NCBI GenBank assembly: GCA_947481985.1 | Contig: CANKIK010000023.1 | Location: 1-42,065 of the forward strand | DNA: 42,065 nucleotides | Source: QWOP01 sp003669605 | Lineage (GTDB): Bacteria; Planctomycetota; Planctomycetia; Pirellulales; UBA1268 | Direction: 5' to 3' | Part shown: one piece after another, positions 8,054 to 15,909 of the stretch | Position numbering within the stretch: position 1 is the first letter of the stretch | Layout of the letters: every line of letters begins with the position of its first letter | Notes under the pieces: model-generated | Databases searched by the model: none | Told to the model about the DNA's origin: nothing | The model's input: the letters and a program-made list of their open reading frames with translations, nothing else | Position numbers and translations under genes: made by a program

Positions 8054-9400
8054 TCAGATGTCGGCCAGCCGCCCCGTGCTGTCGCCGAGTGACGGCACCG
8101 GGCAGCCGAGCCCGTCGAGCATTGCCAGGTAAAGATTCGTCAGCGGCGTCCCCTTGGGATGGACAACGTGACGGCCGGGCTGGAGCGCGCCACCACCACC
8201 ACCCGCCAGCAGGATCGGCAGGTCGTCGTGGTTGTGGCGATCGCCGTCGCCGATGCCGCTGCCGTAGAGCACCATACAGCGGTCGAGGAGGACGCCGTCC
8301 CCCTCTGGAGTGCGGGCGAGCTTCTCGAGCAGGTAGGCCAACTGCGTGACGTGGAACCGGTTGATGGACTGGATCTTTGACTGCTTGGCGCCATCCCTGC
8401 CATGGTGGGAGAGATCGTGGTGGCCTTCCGGGACCCCGATGAAGGAGTAACTCTTGTTGCTCCCCTCGTTGGCGAAGACGAACGTCGAGACCCGCGTGGT
8501 GTCGGTGAGGAAGGCGAGCACGAGCATGTCGGCGAGGATCCGCAGGTGCTCCTCATAGCCCTCCGGTGCGCCATCCGGCCGCTGCATGGCAATCTCTGCG
8601 GATCGACTGCCGGAGAAGCGCTCCAATCGCTGCTCGAGTTCCCTGACGGCCGTAAAGTACTCGTCGAGTTTCCTCCGGTCAGCACTCCCCACGACCCGCT
8701 CCATGCCCTGGGCCTCCTCGCGGACATAGTCAAGGATGCTCCTGGAGTGGAGCTCCCGCTTCGCCCGGGCCTCGTCCGACTCACCCGGCCGACCGGCAGC
8801 AAACAGCCGGTCGAAGATGAGTTTTGGGTTGCTCTCCTTGGGGACCGACTGCGTGTCGCTCCGCCAGGCGATGTTCGCGGAATAGACGCAGCTGTAGCCG
8901 GAGTCGCAGTTGCCCGACTGCCCCCCTCCCTCGGTGCCGATCTCCAGCGACGGCAGCCGGGTGCGGCGCCCCAGATGGGCCGCGGCGAGTTGGTCGACCG
9001 AGACGCCAGCCCGGATGTCGGCTCCGGCGGTCTTGCGGGCCTGCATGCCGGTGAGGAACGTCGCCAGGGCGCGGGCGTGGTCGCCGGCGCCGTCGCCATT
9101 GGCTTCGGCCTTCTTCTGGGCCAGCCCCGAATGGATCGAGAACTTGCCATAGACGCCGCACAGTGGCTCGAGCGTCGCGGGGAGATCGAAACCCGCACCT
9201 TCGCAGGTGGGAGTCCAAGCATTCATGTGCTTGCCGTTGGGGACGTACAGAAATGCCGCCCGCAATGGCGAGAGGGACTGCTCCGCGCCGGCCGTGGCGG
9301 CGAGACTGGTGCGCACCGGCACCATGGCATCCAGGAGCGGCAATCCAACCGCCGTTCCGAGTCCCCGCAGGACGGTCCGACGCGACAATGGCTGCAGCAT
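8054..9400 (-). CDS. DUF1552 family exported protein
   Basis: The 448-aa product starts with a twin-arginine signal (SRRTVLRG at residues 6-13, then a hydrophobic stretch) and continues as a DUF1552 protein: FLYVPNGKHMNAWTP near the mature start, IHSGLAQKKAEANGDGAGDHARA, and the late LYGSGIGDGDRHNHDDLPIL block. DUF1552 proteins in planctomycetes are almost always encoded next to DUF1592/DUF1588-type cytochrome proteins, as here, with 101 bp between them. The function is unknown; a periplasmic metal-dependent hydrolase or oxidoreductase role is only conjecture. The ATG at 9400 gives the Tat signal directly and has a GAGG about ten bases upstream. Confidence 0.88.
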   Translation of the reverse strand: MLQPLSRRTVLRGLGTAVGLPLLDAMVPVRTSLAATAGAEQSLSPLRAAFLYVPNGKHMNAWTPTCEGAGFDLPATLEPLCGVYGKFSIHSGLAQKKAEANGDGAGDHARALATFLTGMQARKTAGADIRAGVSVDQLAAAHLGRRTRLPSLEIGTEGGGQSGNCDSGYSCVYSANIAWRSDTQSVPKESNPKLIFDRLFAAGRPGESDEARAKRELHSRSILDYVREEAQGMERVVGSADRRKLDEYFTAVRELEQRLERFSGSRSAEIAMQRPDGAPEGYEEHLRILADMLVLAFLTDTTRVSTFVFANEGSNKSYSFIGVPEGHHDLSHHGRDGAKQSKIQSINRFHVTQLAYLLEKLARTPEGDGVLLDRCMVLYGSGIGDGDRHNHDDLPILLAGGGGGALQPGRHVVHPKGTPLTNLYLAMLDGLGCPVPSLGDSTGRLADI

Positions 9401-9501
9401 GGCTTTGGTCCTCGTGAGCTCCGGCGCCGCTTCCTGCGGTCACCCTATGGTCGGATGGGTGGGGAGGGGAGTCAATCGCGGTCACGCCCCCCGCCCCACA
9501 G

Positions 9502-11880
9502 TTATCGGCCTTCTTCCGACTCCCGCTGGCGAAAAGCGGGGCTGGTGACGATCTGGCCGACGAGGACGGAGAACCGGTCACCCCCGGCAGCGGTGGCGGA
9601 GGCAATCCGCTCGACGGCGCAGGCGTCGTAATATTCAAGCCCCCGCCCCAAGGCGTAGGTGAGGAGTTTCTCGGTGAGACAGCGGCGGAACTCGTCCTGC
9701 CGCGAAAGCAGAACCTGACGGAGTTCGGCCGGCCCTGCGAACCGCCGGCCGTCTGGCAGTTCGCCGGAAGGATCGATCGCCACTCCCCCCTCCTCCGTCC
9801 GCCAACTGCCGATGGCGTCGTAGTTTTCCAGGCCGAAGCCGAGGGGATCCATCAGTTTGTGGCAGGCGGCGCAGGAGGGATTGCTGCGGTGCTGCTCCAT
9901 CCGCTGCCGGAGCGTGCCGGAGAGCGCCTCCTGCGACGAGGGGAGTTCGGGGACGTTCGGAGGGGGCGGGGGAGGGGGCGCCGCAAGGAGATTCTCGAGC
10001 ACCCAGCGGCCCCGCTTCACGGGGCTGGTGCGGGTGGGATTGCTCGTCACAGCGAGGATGCTTGCCTGGCCGAGGAGGCCGCCACGCTGCCCCCGATCGA
10101 CGCTCACGCGACGGAATTCCTCCCCAGTGATCCCCTCGATGGAATAGTGCTTCGCCAGCCGTTCATTGACGAACGTCGTGTCGGCATCGAGAAACTCGAG
10201 GATGCTTCGGTCCTCGTTGATGATGCCCCAGAAGAATTCCTCCGTCTCGCGGCGCATCGCCCCGCGCAGCGCCTCATCGAAGCCGGGGAACCGCTCCCGG
10301 TCCGGCGAGAAGCTCGCCAGCGTCCGCAATTGCAGCCACTGTCCGGCGAAGTTGTCGACCAGCGCCCGGGCCCGGGGATCGCGCAGCATCCGCTGCGTCT
10401 GGGCGGCGAGTTGCTCGTCGGTATGGAACTCTCCCCGCCCCGCCGCTGCGTCTAGCTCATCGTCGGGCATGCTGCTCCAGAGAAAATACGACAGCCGGGC
10501 CGCCAGTTCGTGGTCGTCGAGCCGACGCACCGCGCCGGGAGGTGGATCCTCCTCCACCAGAAACAGGAACGATGGCGAGACGAGCATCGCCGTCAGCGCC
10601 ACCTGCATCGACCGCTCCACCCCCTCGCCCTGGGCGCGCGCCGCGGCGAAGATGCCCGCCAGCCGATCGACCTCGGCGTCGTTGGCTGGCCGGCGGAAGG
10701 CGCGGGAGGCCAGGGGACGAAGATTGTCGGCCGCGAGGCGACGCTGCGCGGCGATGTCGAGCGTTGCCGGGATCGGCTTGGCAAACAAACGCCGATGGGA
10801 AGCCGGCAGAGTCTCGGGCACAACGCCGATCGGCCCGATGACCGACAGCGCCTCGACATGGAGATTGCGGTCCCGCTGTCGGGGATTCTCCGCTTCGGGG
10901 TGGTAGTAGTCGTTGAGAAAGGCCACGGCGAACCGCTGCCGACCGGCCGGCACCTTGATGCGGAATTCGTATTCCTTGGGATTGCGGGGCCGGTTGGGGA
11001 CATCCACAACCTGCTCCTCGCGGCCGGCGATCCGGAATCCCATCCGCACCGGATCGGGGCCGGCCTGGTCGCCGGAGGCGCGGGCCCGGAACAGGTATTC
11101 GCCCTCCGCCGGGAACTCAAAATCCTGGCCGATCTCCCCCTGCGAACCGAGCGTGCCCCCGCCACCTTTCTGCACGGGTGCATCGGCGAGTTCGCCGGTG
11201 ACGATCGCCGCCCGGGCCACTGTCTCCGCCGCCTCAAGCGCCCTCTCAAAAAGCACCGGAGGCATGGAGAGGACGTCGCCGATGTTGTCGAATCCGTAGC
11301 CGACGTCGTCGGTGGGAAAATCGTCCGCCACCCGCAGGTCGACCCCCAGCAGGTCGCGGATGGTGTGGTTGTATTCCGAACGGTTGAGACGGCGGAGTGT
11401 CACCCGTCCCGGCCGCTCCCCCTGGGAACAGTCCGGCGAGAGTGCAAACGAGCGGATCCAGTTGCCGATCAGCCGGCGTTCCTCGAGGGCCGGCTGCGGG
11501 GCATCCCCCGGCGGCATCACCCCCCCTTCCACCTGCCGCAGTGTCCGCTGCCAGAAGGGGCGGTCGACTGACTTCGCCACATCGCTCCGGCGGTCGTCCA
11601 GTCGCACGCCGGCCTGGGCATCGTCGGCGGAATGGCAGGAGACACAGTACGTCTGCAGGAGCGGTCGCACATCGCGGTCGAATTCCGCCGGATCGTCGGC
11701 CGCCGCCCGGGCGCAGCAAAGCACCATCCAGGCGCAGCAAAGCGTCATCAGGGCGCAGCACCACTCCGCCGGGAGCGCGACCACCAGTCGCCAGGTGCGC
11801 TTCCCCCCTCCTCCACTGCCTGCTCGCCACGGCCAAGCGTGGAGATCGGGAACGCGGCCGGTCGGCAGGAAGGGGGGCAT
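9502..11880 (-). CDS. Planctomycete cytochrome-type protein (DUF1587/1595/1592/1588/1585)
   Basis: This secreted protein of about 792 aa carries, in order, a cytochrome c-like segment with a CVSCH haem motif, DUF1587 (RLNRSEYNHTIRDLLG), a carbohydrate-binding-like beta region, DUF1595, DUF1592, DUF1588 (with a second CxxCH, CAACHKLMDPLGFGLENYD) and DUF1585 at the C-terminus. Such proteins are abundant in planctomycetes and pair with DUF1552 proteins; the function is not established, but haem binding and a link to polysaccharide use are often proposed. The start is uncertain: the ATG at 11880 is used here, while the frame opens with a GTG at 11958, five bases beyond the mutY stop. The signal peptide contains three imperfect 21-bp repeats (about 11710-11765) giving repeated LCCA words. 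Confidence 0.85.
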   Translation of the reverse strand: MPPFLPTGRVPDLHAWPWRAGSGGGGKRTWRLVVALPAEWCCALMTLCCAWMVLCCARAAADDPAEFDRDVRPLLQTYCVSCHSADDAQAGVRLDDRRSDVAKSVDRPFWQRTLRQVEGGVMPPGDAPQPALEERRLIGNWIRSFALSPDCSQGERPGRVTLRRLNRSEYNHTIRDLLGVDLRVADDFPTDDVGYGFDNIGDVLSMPPVLFERALEAAETVARAAIVTGELADAPVQKGGGGTLGSQGEIGQDFEFPAEGEYLFRARASGDQAGPDPVRMGFRIAGREEQVVDVPNRPRNPKEYEFRIKVPAGRQRFAVAFLNDYYHPEAENPRQRDRNLHVEALSVIGPIGVVPETLPASHRRLFAKPIPATLDIAAQRRLAADNLRPLASRAFRRPANDAEVDRLAGIFAAARAQGEGVERSMQVALTAMLVSPSFLFLVEEDPPPGAVRRLDDHELAARLSYFLWSSMPDDELDAAAGRGEFHTDEQLAAQTQRMLRDPRARALVDNFAGQWLQLRTLASFSPDRERFPGFDEALRGAMRRETEEFFWGIINEDRSILEFLDADTTFVNERLAKHYSIEGITGEEFRRVSVDRGQRGGLLGQASILAVTSNPTRTSPVKRGRWVLENLLAAPPPPPPPNVPELPSSQEALSGTLRQRMEQHRSNPSCAACHKLMDPLGFGLENYDAIGSWRTEEGGVAIDPSGELPDGRRFAGPAELRQVLLSRQDEFRRCLTEKLLTYALGRGLEYYDACAVERIASATAAGGDRFSVLVGQIVTSPAFRQRESEEGR

Positions 11881-11963
11881 GGCTGTCTCACTCACGGCGG
11901 ACCAGAGCCCAATTCTACCCTCCCGCCTCCGCCCGGAGCTCAGGCGGCACTCCACCACCTCCG

Positions 11964-13082
11964 TCAGGGCCGCTTTTCTGCCTCAGGCAATGCCGCGGGA
12001 GCTCCACTCCCCGGCGGTGCGAGCAACCGACCGATCCGCCGTCCGGGGGAGGTCATCGCCACGGCTGCCAGATCGGCGATCGTCACCCACTTCCGGTTTT
12101 CTGCGCGTGGCCCCAGCCGGGTTGCCTGGCAGACAGCCACCGTCAGGTCGATGCGATGATGCGTGACGGTATAGGTGAGTCTGCCGATCGTCCGGCGGCG
12201 ACCGCAGCCGAGCGGCCTGAGCAGACTCCGCGCCGGCAGGCGAGGAAAATCCCACAGTCCCTCCCACCACTCTCCCGGCGCCCGCTGCACCAGCAACACC
12301 CGTTGGCCCCGCCGGGCCACCAGCGCCGTCTCCGTCCGCACCACCGTCGCCCGCCGCGCCGTCTTGGCCGGGATCACCGCGGTCCGCACGGTGCGGTGGG
12401 CGTCACAGTGGTCGGCCAGCGGACAGCGGGTGCACAGCGGCTCCCGAGGCGTGCACACCAGCGCCCCCAGATCCATCAGGGCTTGGTTCCAGCGGCCTGC
12501 GGCAGAATGCGGCAGCAACGCCAAGGCGATCCCCCAGATAGCGGCATCGCCGCCGGTGCCGCCCAGCGGATCGCTGTAACCAGCCAACCGCGCGAGCACC
12601 CGTCGCGAGTTGGCCTCCACAATCGGCTCCGGTTGATCGAAGGCGATCGAGAGGATGGCACCTGCGGTGTAGCGGCCGATCCCCGGGAGAGCACGCAACG
12701 CATCGATCGATGCCGGCAAGCGGCCGTCGTGATCGGTGACGATCCGTCGCGCCGCCGCCTGCAGTTGGCGGGCACGCCGGTAGTAGCCGAGTCCCTCCCA
12801 GGCATGAAGGACGTCGGCCTCAGACGCCGCGGCCAGATCAGCCACCGTGGGGAACTGCCCGAGGAACCTCTGAAAATACCCGACGACCCGCTCCACCTGG
12901 GTCTGCTGGAGCATCACCTCACTGACCCAGGTCCGGTACGGATCCCTCCCCCGGCGCCAGGGAAGATCGCGACCGACACGGTCGTACCACGCCAACAGTT
13001 CCCGGGTCACGTCGGCCCTGCCTGCCAGCAGACTGGCGGGCAGGGGACCATCCGGCGACGACCTCAATGCGACCTTCGCCAT
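11964..13082 (-). CDS. mutY: A/G-specific adenine glycosylase MutY with Glu at the catalytic Asp position
   Basis: MutY removes adenine mispaired with 8-oxoguanine in base excision repair. The 372-aa protein has the glycosylase domain with general acid Glu55 (SEVMLQQTQ), the helix-hairpin-helix LPGIGRYTAGA (132-142), four iron-sulphur cysteines (C210-x6-C217-x2-C220-x5-C226) and a C-terminal NUDIX-like 8-oxoG recognition domain starting near VVRTETALVARRG. The family's catalytic Asp lies in a V/L-D-x-N-x-x-R-V motif; here it reads VEANSRRV, with Glu156 (codon 12615-12617) in its place. The ATG at 13082 follows AAGGGG; the longer open frame upstream is antisense to the TPR gene. It is divergent from the TPR-tmk-holB operon. 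Confidence 0.93.
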   Translation of the reverse strand: MAKVALRSSPDGPLPASLLAGRADVTRELLAWYDRVGRDLPWRRGRDPYRTWVSEVMLQQTQVERVVGYFQRFLGQFPTVADLAAASEADVLHAWEGLGYYRRARQLQAAARRIVTDHDGRLPASIDALRALPGIGRYTAGAILSIAFDQPEPIVEANSRRVLARLAGYSDPLGGTGGDAAIWGIALALLPHSAAGRWNQALMDLGALVCTPREPLCTRCPLADHCDAHRTVRTAVIPAKTARRATVVRTETALVARRGQRVLLVQRAPGEWWEGLWDFPRLPARSLLRPLGCGRRRTIGRLTYTVTHHRIDLTVAVCQATRLGPRAENRKWVTIADLAAVAMTSPGRRIGRLLAPPGSGAPAALPEAEKRP

Positions 13083-13202
13083 GACCCCTTGCCAACAGGT
13101 TTTCGTTCCGTTCCAACCAATGGCGCCGCGGAAGCGCCTGTGGGGAAGTGTACCCCTGTGGGCCAAAGCGTACCCTGTCCCCTTCGACTCTCCGGCTCCA
13201 CC

Positions 13203-13943
13203 ATGCCCGCATCTGACGACCCGCCCGGCTCCGGCGAGACTCCGCCCGGATCTGGACAAGCGCCTCGCCGCCGGCGCAGCGCCACCTCCGCCCGCCCCGG
13301 AAAACGCGATCCGGCGGGAAGTCGGCCGGCAAAGCGCGCAGCCACCGACAAGGGACTGCGCGTCGCCCTCTTCGTCCCTCCGACGAGCGGTAGTACAGAA
13401 CTCGATTCCCCCCAGGACGATCTCCCGGCCGGTGGGACAGCAGCCGTCCCTTGCGGAGTTGCCGGAGTGCCGCTGCCCGCCGGAGCCCTCTACGAGTTCG
13501 TCCACCCGCGGTGTGCGCGGCGGCGGCAGGAGGATATTGAAGAGGTAGAGGCAATGGTGGAATCGGGCGAAGCCGACGTGGCCCGCGACGAACTGGTGTG
13601 GTTGCTCTCCGAGTGCCCCGACTTCCTCGAAGCCCACCTCCACCTCGGACTCCTGGCTCTGGAGGAAGACGATCCGAAACTCGCCCGCGGCCACTTCGGC
13701 CGTGCCGTCGAGCTCGGATTCCGCGCCGTCGAGGCGGCCGGGAATCCCCGGCCGCTGCCCTACACACTCCCCGGCAATCGGGTGTTCTTCGAGGCGGCAA
13801 AAGGGCTGATCCATGCACTGATGGAGACCGGACGGCGCGGCATGGCCCAGGACACCGCCCGGAAGGTGGTGGCCCTCGACCCTTCCGATCCGCTCGGGCT
13901 TTCCAGGCTGGCGGCAGCCCCGCCGGGAGGTACCGATGGCTGA
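13203..13943 (+). CDS. TPR-containing protein of unknown function, first gene of the tmk-holB operon
   Basis: This 246-aa protein has a disordered N-terminus rich in Pro, Gly, Ser and Arg (about residues 1-60, with two GSG repeats) and a C-terminal tetratricopeptide-like helical region (about 115-240; ARDELVWLLSECPDFLEAHLHLGLLALEEDDPKLARGHFGRAVELGF region). TPRs mediate protein contacts; no partner can be named. The ATG at 13203 is the first plausible start after the divergent mutY start region, and the frame extends far upstream only as antisense noise. Its stop codon overlaps the tmk start by eight bases, which suggests translational coupling. No signal peptide is seen, so it is probably cytoplasmic. 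Confidence 0.75.
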   Translation: MPASDDPPGSGETPPGSGQAPRRRRSATSARPGKRDPAGSRPAKRAATDKGLRVALFVPPTSGSTELDSPQDDLPAGGTAAVPCGVAGVPLPAGALYEFVHPRCARRRQEDIEEVEAMVESGEADVARDELVWLLSECPDFLEAHLHLGLLALEEDDPKLARGHFGRAVELGFRAVEAAGNPRPLPYTLPGNRVFFEAAKGLIHALMETGRRGMAQDTARKVVALDPSDPLGLSRLAAAPPGGTDG

Positions 13944-14586
13944 TGGGAAAAGTTCCCTCTCCGCCAGGACCAGTAACGCACGGTTCATCGTCCTTGAGGG
14001 GATCGACGGTTCCGGCAAGTCGTCGCAGGTCGGAGGGCTCGGAAACTGGTTGCGCGGCCAAGGGAAGTCGGTCGTCGTCTGCCGCGACCCCGGTGCCACT
14101 CCCGCCGGTGACGCCATCCGCCAGATCCTCCTTCATCGCCGGGAGATCGATCTGGCTGCAACTACAGAGATGCTTCTCTACATGGCTGCCAGAGCGCAGC
14201 TCGTGGCCGACGTGATCGCGCCGGCGCTGGCCCGGGGGGAGTGGGTGATATCGGATCGGTTTCTGCCGGCCAACATCGTCTACCAGGGGCATGCCGGCAG
14301 CCTCGATCCTGAGGTGATCCGGAGGGTGGGCGAGGTGGCCACCAACGGCATCGAGCCCGATCTCGTGCTGATCCTCGACATTGATCCCGCCCAGGCCGCC
14401 CTCCGTATTGACCGGGAACTGGACCGCTTGGAGAGCCGGGGAGACGACTACCGCCGTCGGCTCCGGGACGGGTATCTGCGCGAGGCCGCCGCCGCCCCGG
14501 GCAGATATGTCACGATCGACGCCTCGAGCGGAATCGACGATGTCGGTCGGGCAATCCGCGACGCGGTCGCGAAGCACTGTTTCTGA
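13936..14586 (+). CDS. tmk: Thymidylate (dTMP) kinase
   Basis: Tmk phosphorylates dTMP to dTDP with ATP. The 216-aa length is typical. The P-loop GIDGSGKSS starts at residue 22 and the DRF substrate-site motif is at 107-109. The segment usually written REPGGT reads RDPGAT at 50-55, a mild deviation. The ATG at 13936 lies five bases after GGGAGG and overlaps the end of the TPR gene by eight bases; holB follows after 26 bases. A tmk-holB pair is common in bacteria and links precursor supply with the clamp loader. Confidence 0.95.
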   Translation: MADGKSSLSARTSNARFIVLEGIDGSGKSSQVGGLGNWLRGQGKSVVVCRDPGATPAGDAIRQILLHRREIDLAATTEMLLYMAARAQLVADVIAPALARGEWVISDRFLPANIVYQGHAGSLDPEVIRRVGEVATNGIEPDLVLILDIDPAQAALRIDRELDRLESRGDDYRRRLRDGYLREAAAAPGRYVTIDASSGIDDVGRAIRDAVAKHCF

Positions 14587-14612
14587 CGACAACCTCCCGG
14601 GGCAAGCACGCG

Positions 14613-15719
14613 ATGGCATGGCAGGGCATCGAGGGGCATGACGATGTCGTCGCCCGGTTCGTGGCCGCCGCATCCAGGGGCCGCATCGCAGGCGCGTTCC
14701 TGTTCATCGGCCCCGACGGAGTAGGGAAAGGACTGTTCGCCAGAACGCTTGCCAAAGCGCTGGTCTGCCCTGCGCCACGGCCGGGGCTCGAGCCGTGCGG
14801 CAACTGTCCGTCGTGCATCCAGGCCTCCGCAGGCAGCCATCCAGACATCGACGTCGTCGAGAAACCCGAAGACCGGGCGACGATTCCCCTGGAGGTGTTT
14901 ATCGGCGACCGTGAACACCGGATGCGTGAAGGACTCTGCTGGCGGATTCTCCTCGCGCCAGCACTTGGCCGGCGGAAGGTGGCGATCATCCTCGACGCGG
15001 ATCACCTCTCCGATGAGGCGGCTAATTGCTTGCTAAAAACGCTCGAAGAGCCCCCTGACTCTTCCGCCATCATCCTTGTGGGGACGGCTCTGGAACGACA
15101 GCTGCCGACGATCCGCTCCCGTTGTCAGATCATTCGCTTTGCGCCACTCGAAAGCGGCACCGTCGCCACCATCCTCCGCCGTGACATCGCCTCCGGAGCA
15201 ATCGAGGCTGCCGGTATCGACGATGCCACCATCGACAGCTGTGCCGCCCGCAGCGGCGGCAGTCTCTCCCGGGCACGCCTGCTCCTCGACCCCCACCTGG
15301 CCGGATTCCGCGCCCGCCTCCTCGACATGCTCTCCCACCGGCCACTGCACGGCGTCGACCTGGCCCGGGAAGTGCAACAGCTCGTTGAGGCGGCTGGGAA
15401 GGATGCCCCACCCCGGCGGGCCCGGTTGCGGGTCGTCCTCGGGGCAGCCCTCGACTTCTTCCGTGCGTCATTGCGAAGCAGCGCGGGCTCCGCGGACGCC
15501 GGACGGGATGGCGAACGACAGCCGACTGCCGATCCGGAGTTGCAGCACGCCGTGGCAAGTTGGGGGGGAAGCGCCGAACAGGCTACGGTCGGAATCCGCT
15601 GCACGCTCGACGCCCTCGACGGGATCGAGCGCAACGCCCACCTTCCCACGCTCGTCGATGCCTGGACGGTTCATCTGGAGCCAGCCGCTCCCCCGGCCCC
15701 CCCCGGCAAAGGCCGCTGA
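14613..15719 (+). CDS. holB: DNA polymerase III clamp-loader subunit delta prime
   Basis: The 368-aa protein resembles HolB/DnaX-type AAA+ clamp-loader subunits, which help load the beta clamp at primed sites. It has a Walker A-like GPDGVGKG (33-40), a four-cysteine zinc module (C52, C62, C65, C68; the last three in CGNCPSC), a LLKTLEEPP segment and the SRC motif (IRSRCQ). The delta-prime of E. coli lacks an intact Walker A, whereas this one retains Gly-Lys, as do many bacterial homologues; a divergent DnaX is less likely because the context is tmk. The last ~60 residues are Pro-rich. A terminator follows at 15766. Confidence 0.9.
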   Translation: MAWQGIEGHDDVVARFVAAASRGRIAGAFLFIGPDGVGKGLFARTLAKALVCPAPRPGLEPCGNCPSCIQASAGSHPDIDVVEKPEDRATIPLEVFIGDREHRMREGLCWRILLAPALGRRKVAIILDADHLSDEAANCLLKTLEEPPDSSAIILVGTALERQLPTIRSRCQIIRFAPLESGTVATILRRDIASGAIEAAGIDDATIDSCAARSGGSLSRARLLLDPHLAGFRARLLDMLSHRPLHGVDLAREVQQLVEAAGKDAPPRRARLRVVLGAALDFFRASLRSSAGSADAGRDGERQPTADPELQHAVASWGGSAEQATVGIRCTLDALDGIERNAHLPTLVDAWTVHLEPAAPPAPPGKGR

Positions 15720-15765
15720 TCTTTGACGTTGCCCCAGAGGTGGCAATGCGGAGGAAATGGGAGAC

Positions 15766-15815
15766 CTGCACGGATGACGGAATATGCCGGCATCGTCCCG
15801 TGCAGATCGATTTTT
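15766..15815 (+). terminator. Terminator of the TPR-tmk-holB operon
   Basis: CTGCACGG (15766-15773) pairs with CCGTGCAG (15798-15805); the interior can also pair imperfectly (ATGACGG with CCGGCAT). Five T residues at 15811-15815 follow after a short ATCGA spacer. It sits 47 bases after the holB stop codon. Confidence 0.75.
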
Positions 15816-15909
15816 CCCACCATGCCTGTCGATCCAACCGGGAGGAACGTGCGGGGACTGGAAGGGCCAGTCCCTGGAGGCGTTCGCCGCCTGGAAAAGT
15901 TGGATCGGC

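Noticed and set aside
11397..13202. Long plus-strand open frame continuing upstream of the TPR gene
   Set aside because: This part is antisense to mutY and the DUF1592-family gene and has shadow-frame composition; only the part from 13203 has protein-like character.
12919..14673. 584-codon minus-strand frame
   Set aside because: It is antisense to TPR and tmk, which have strong independent support.
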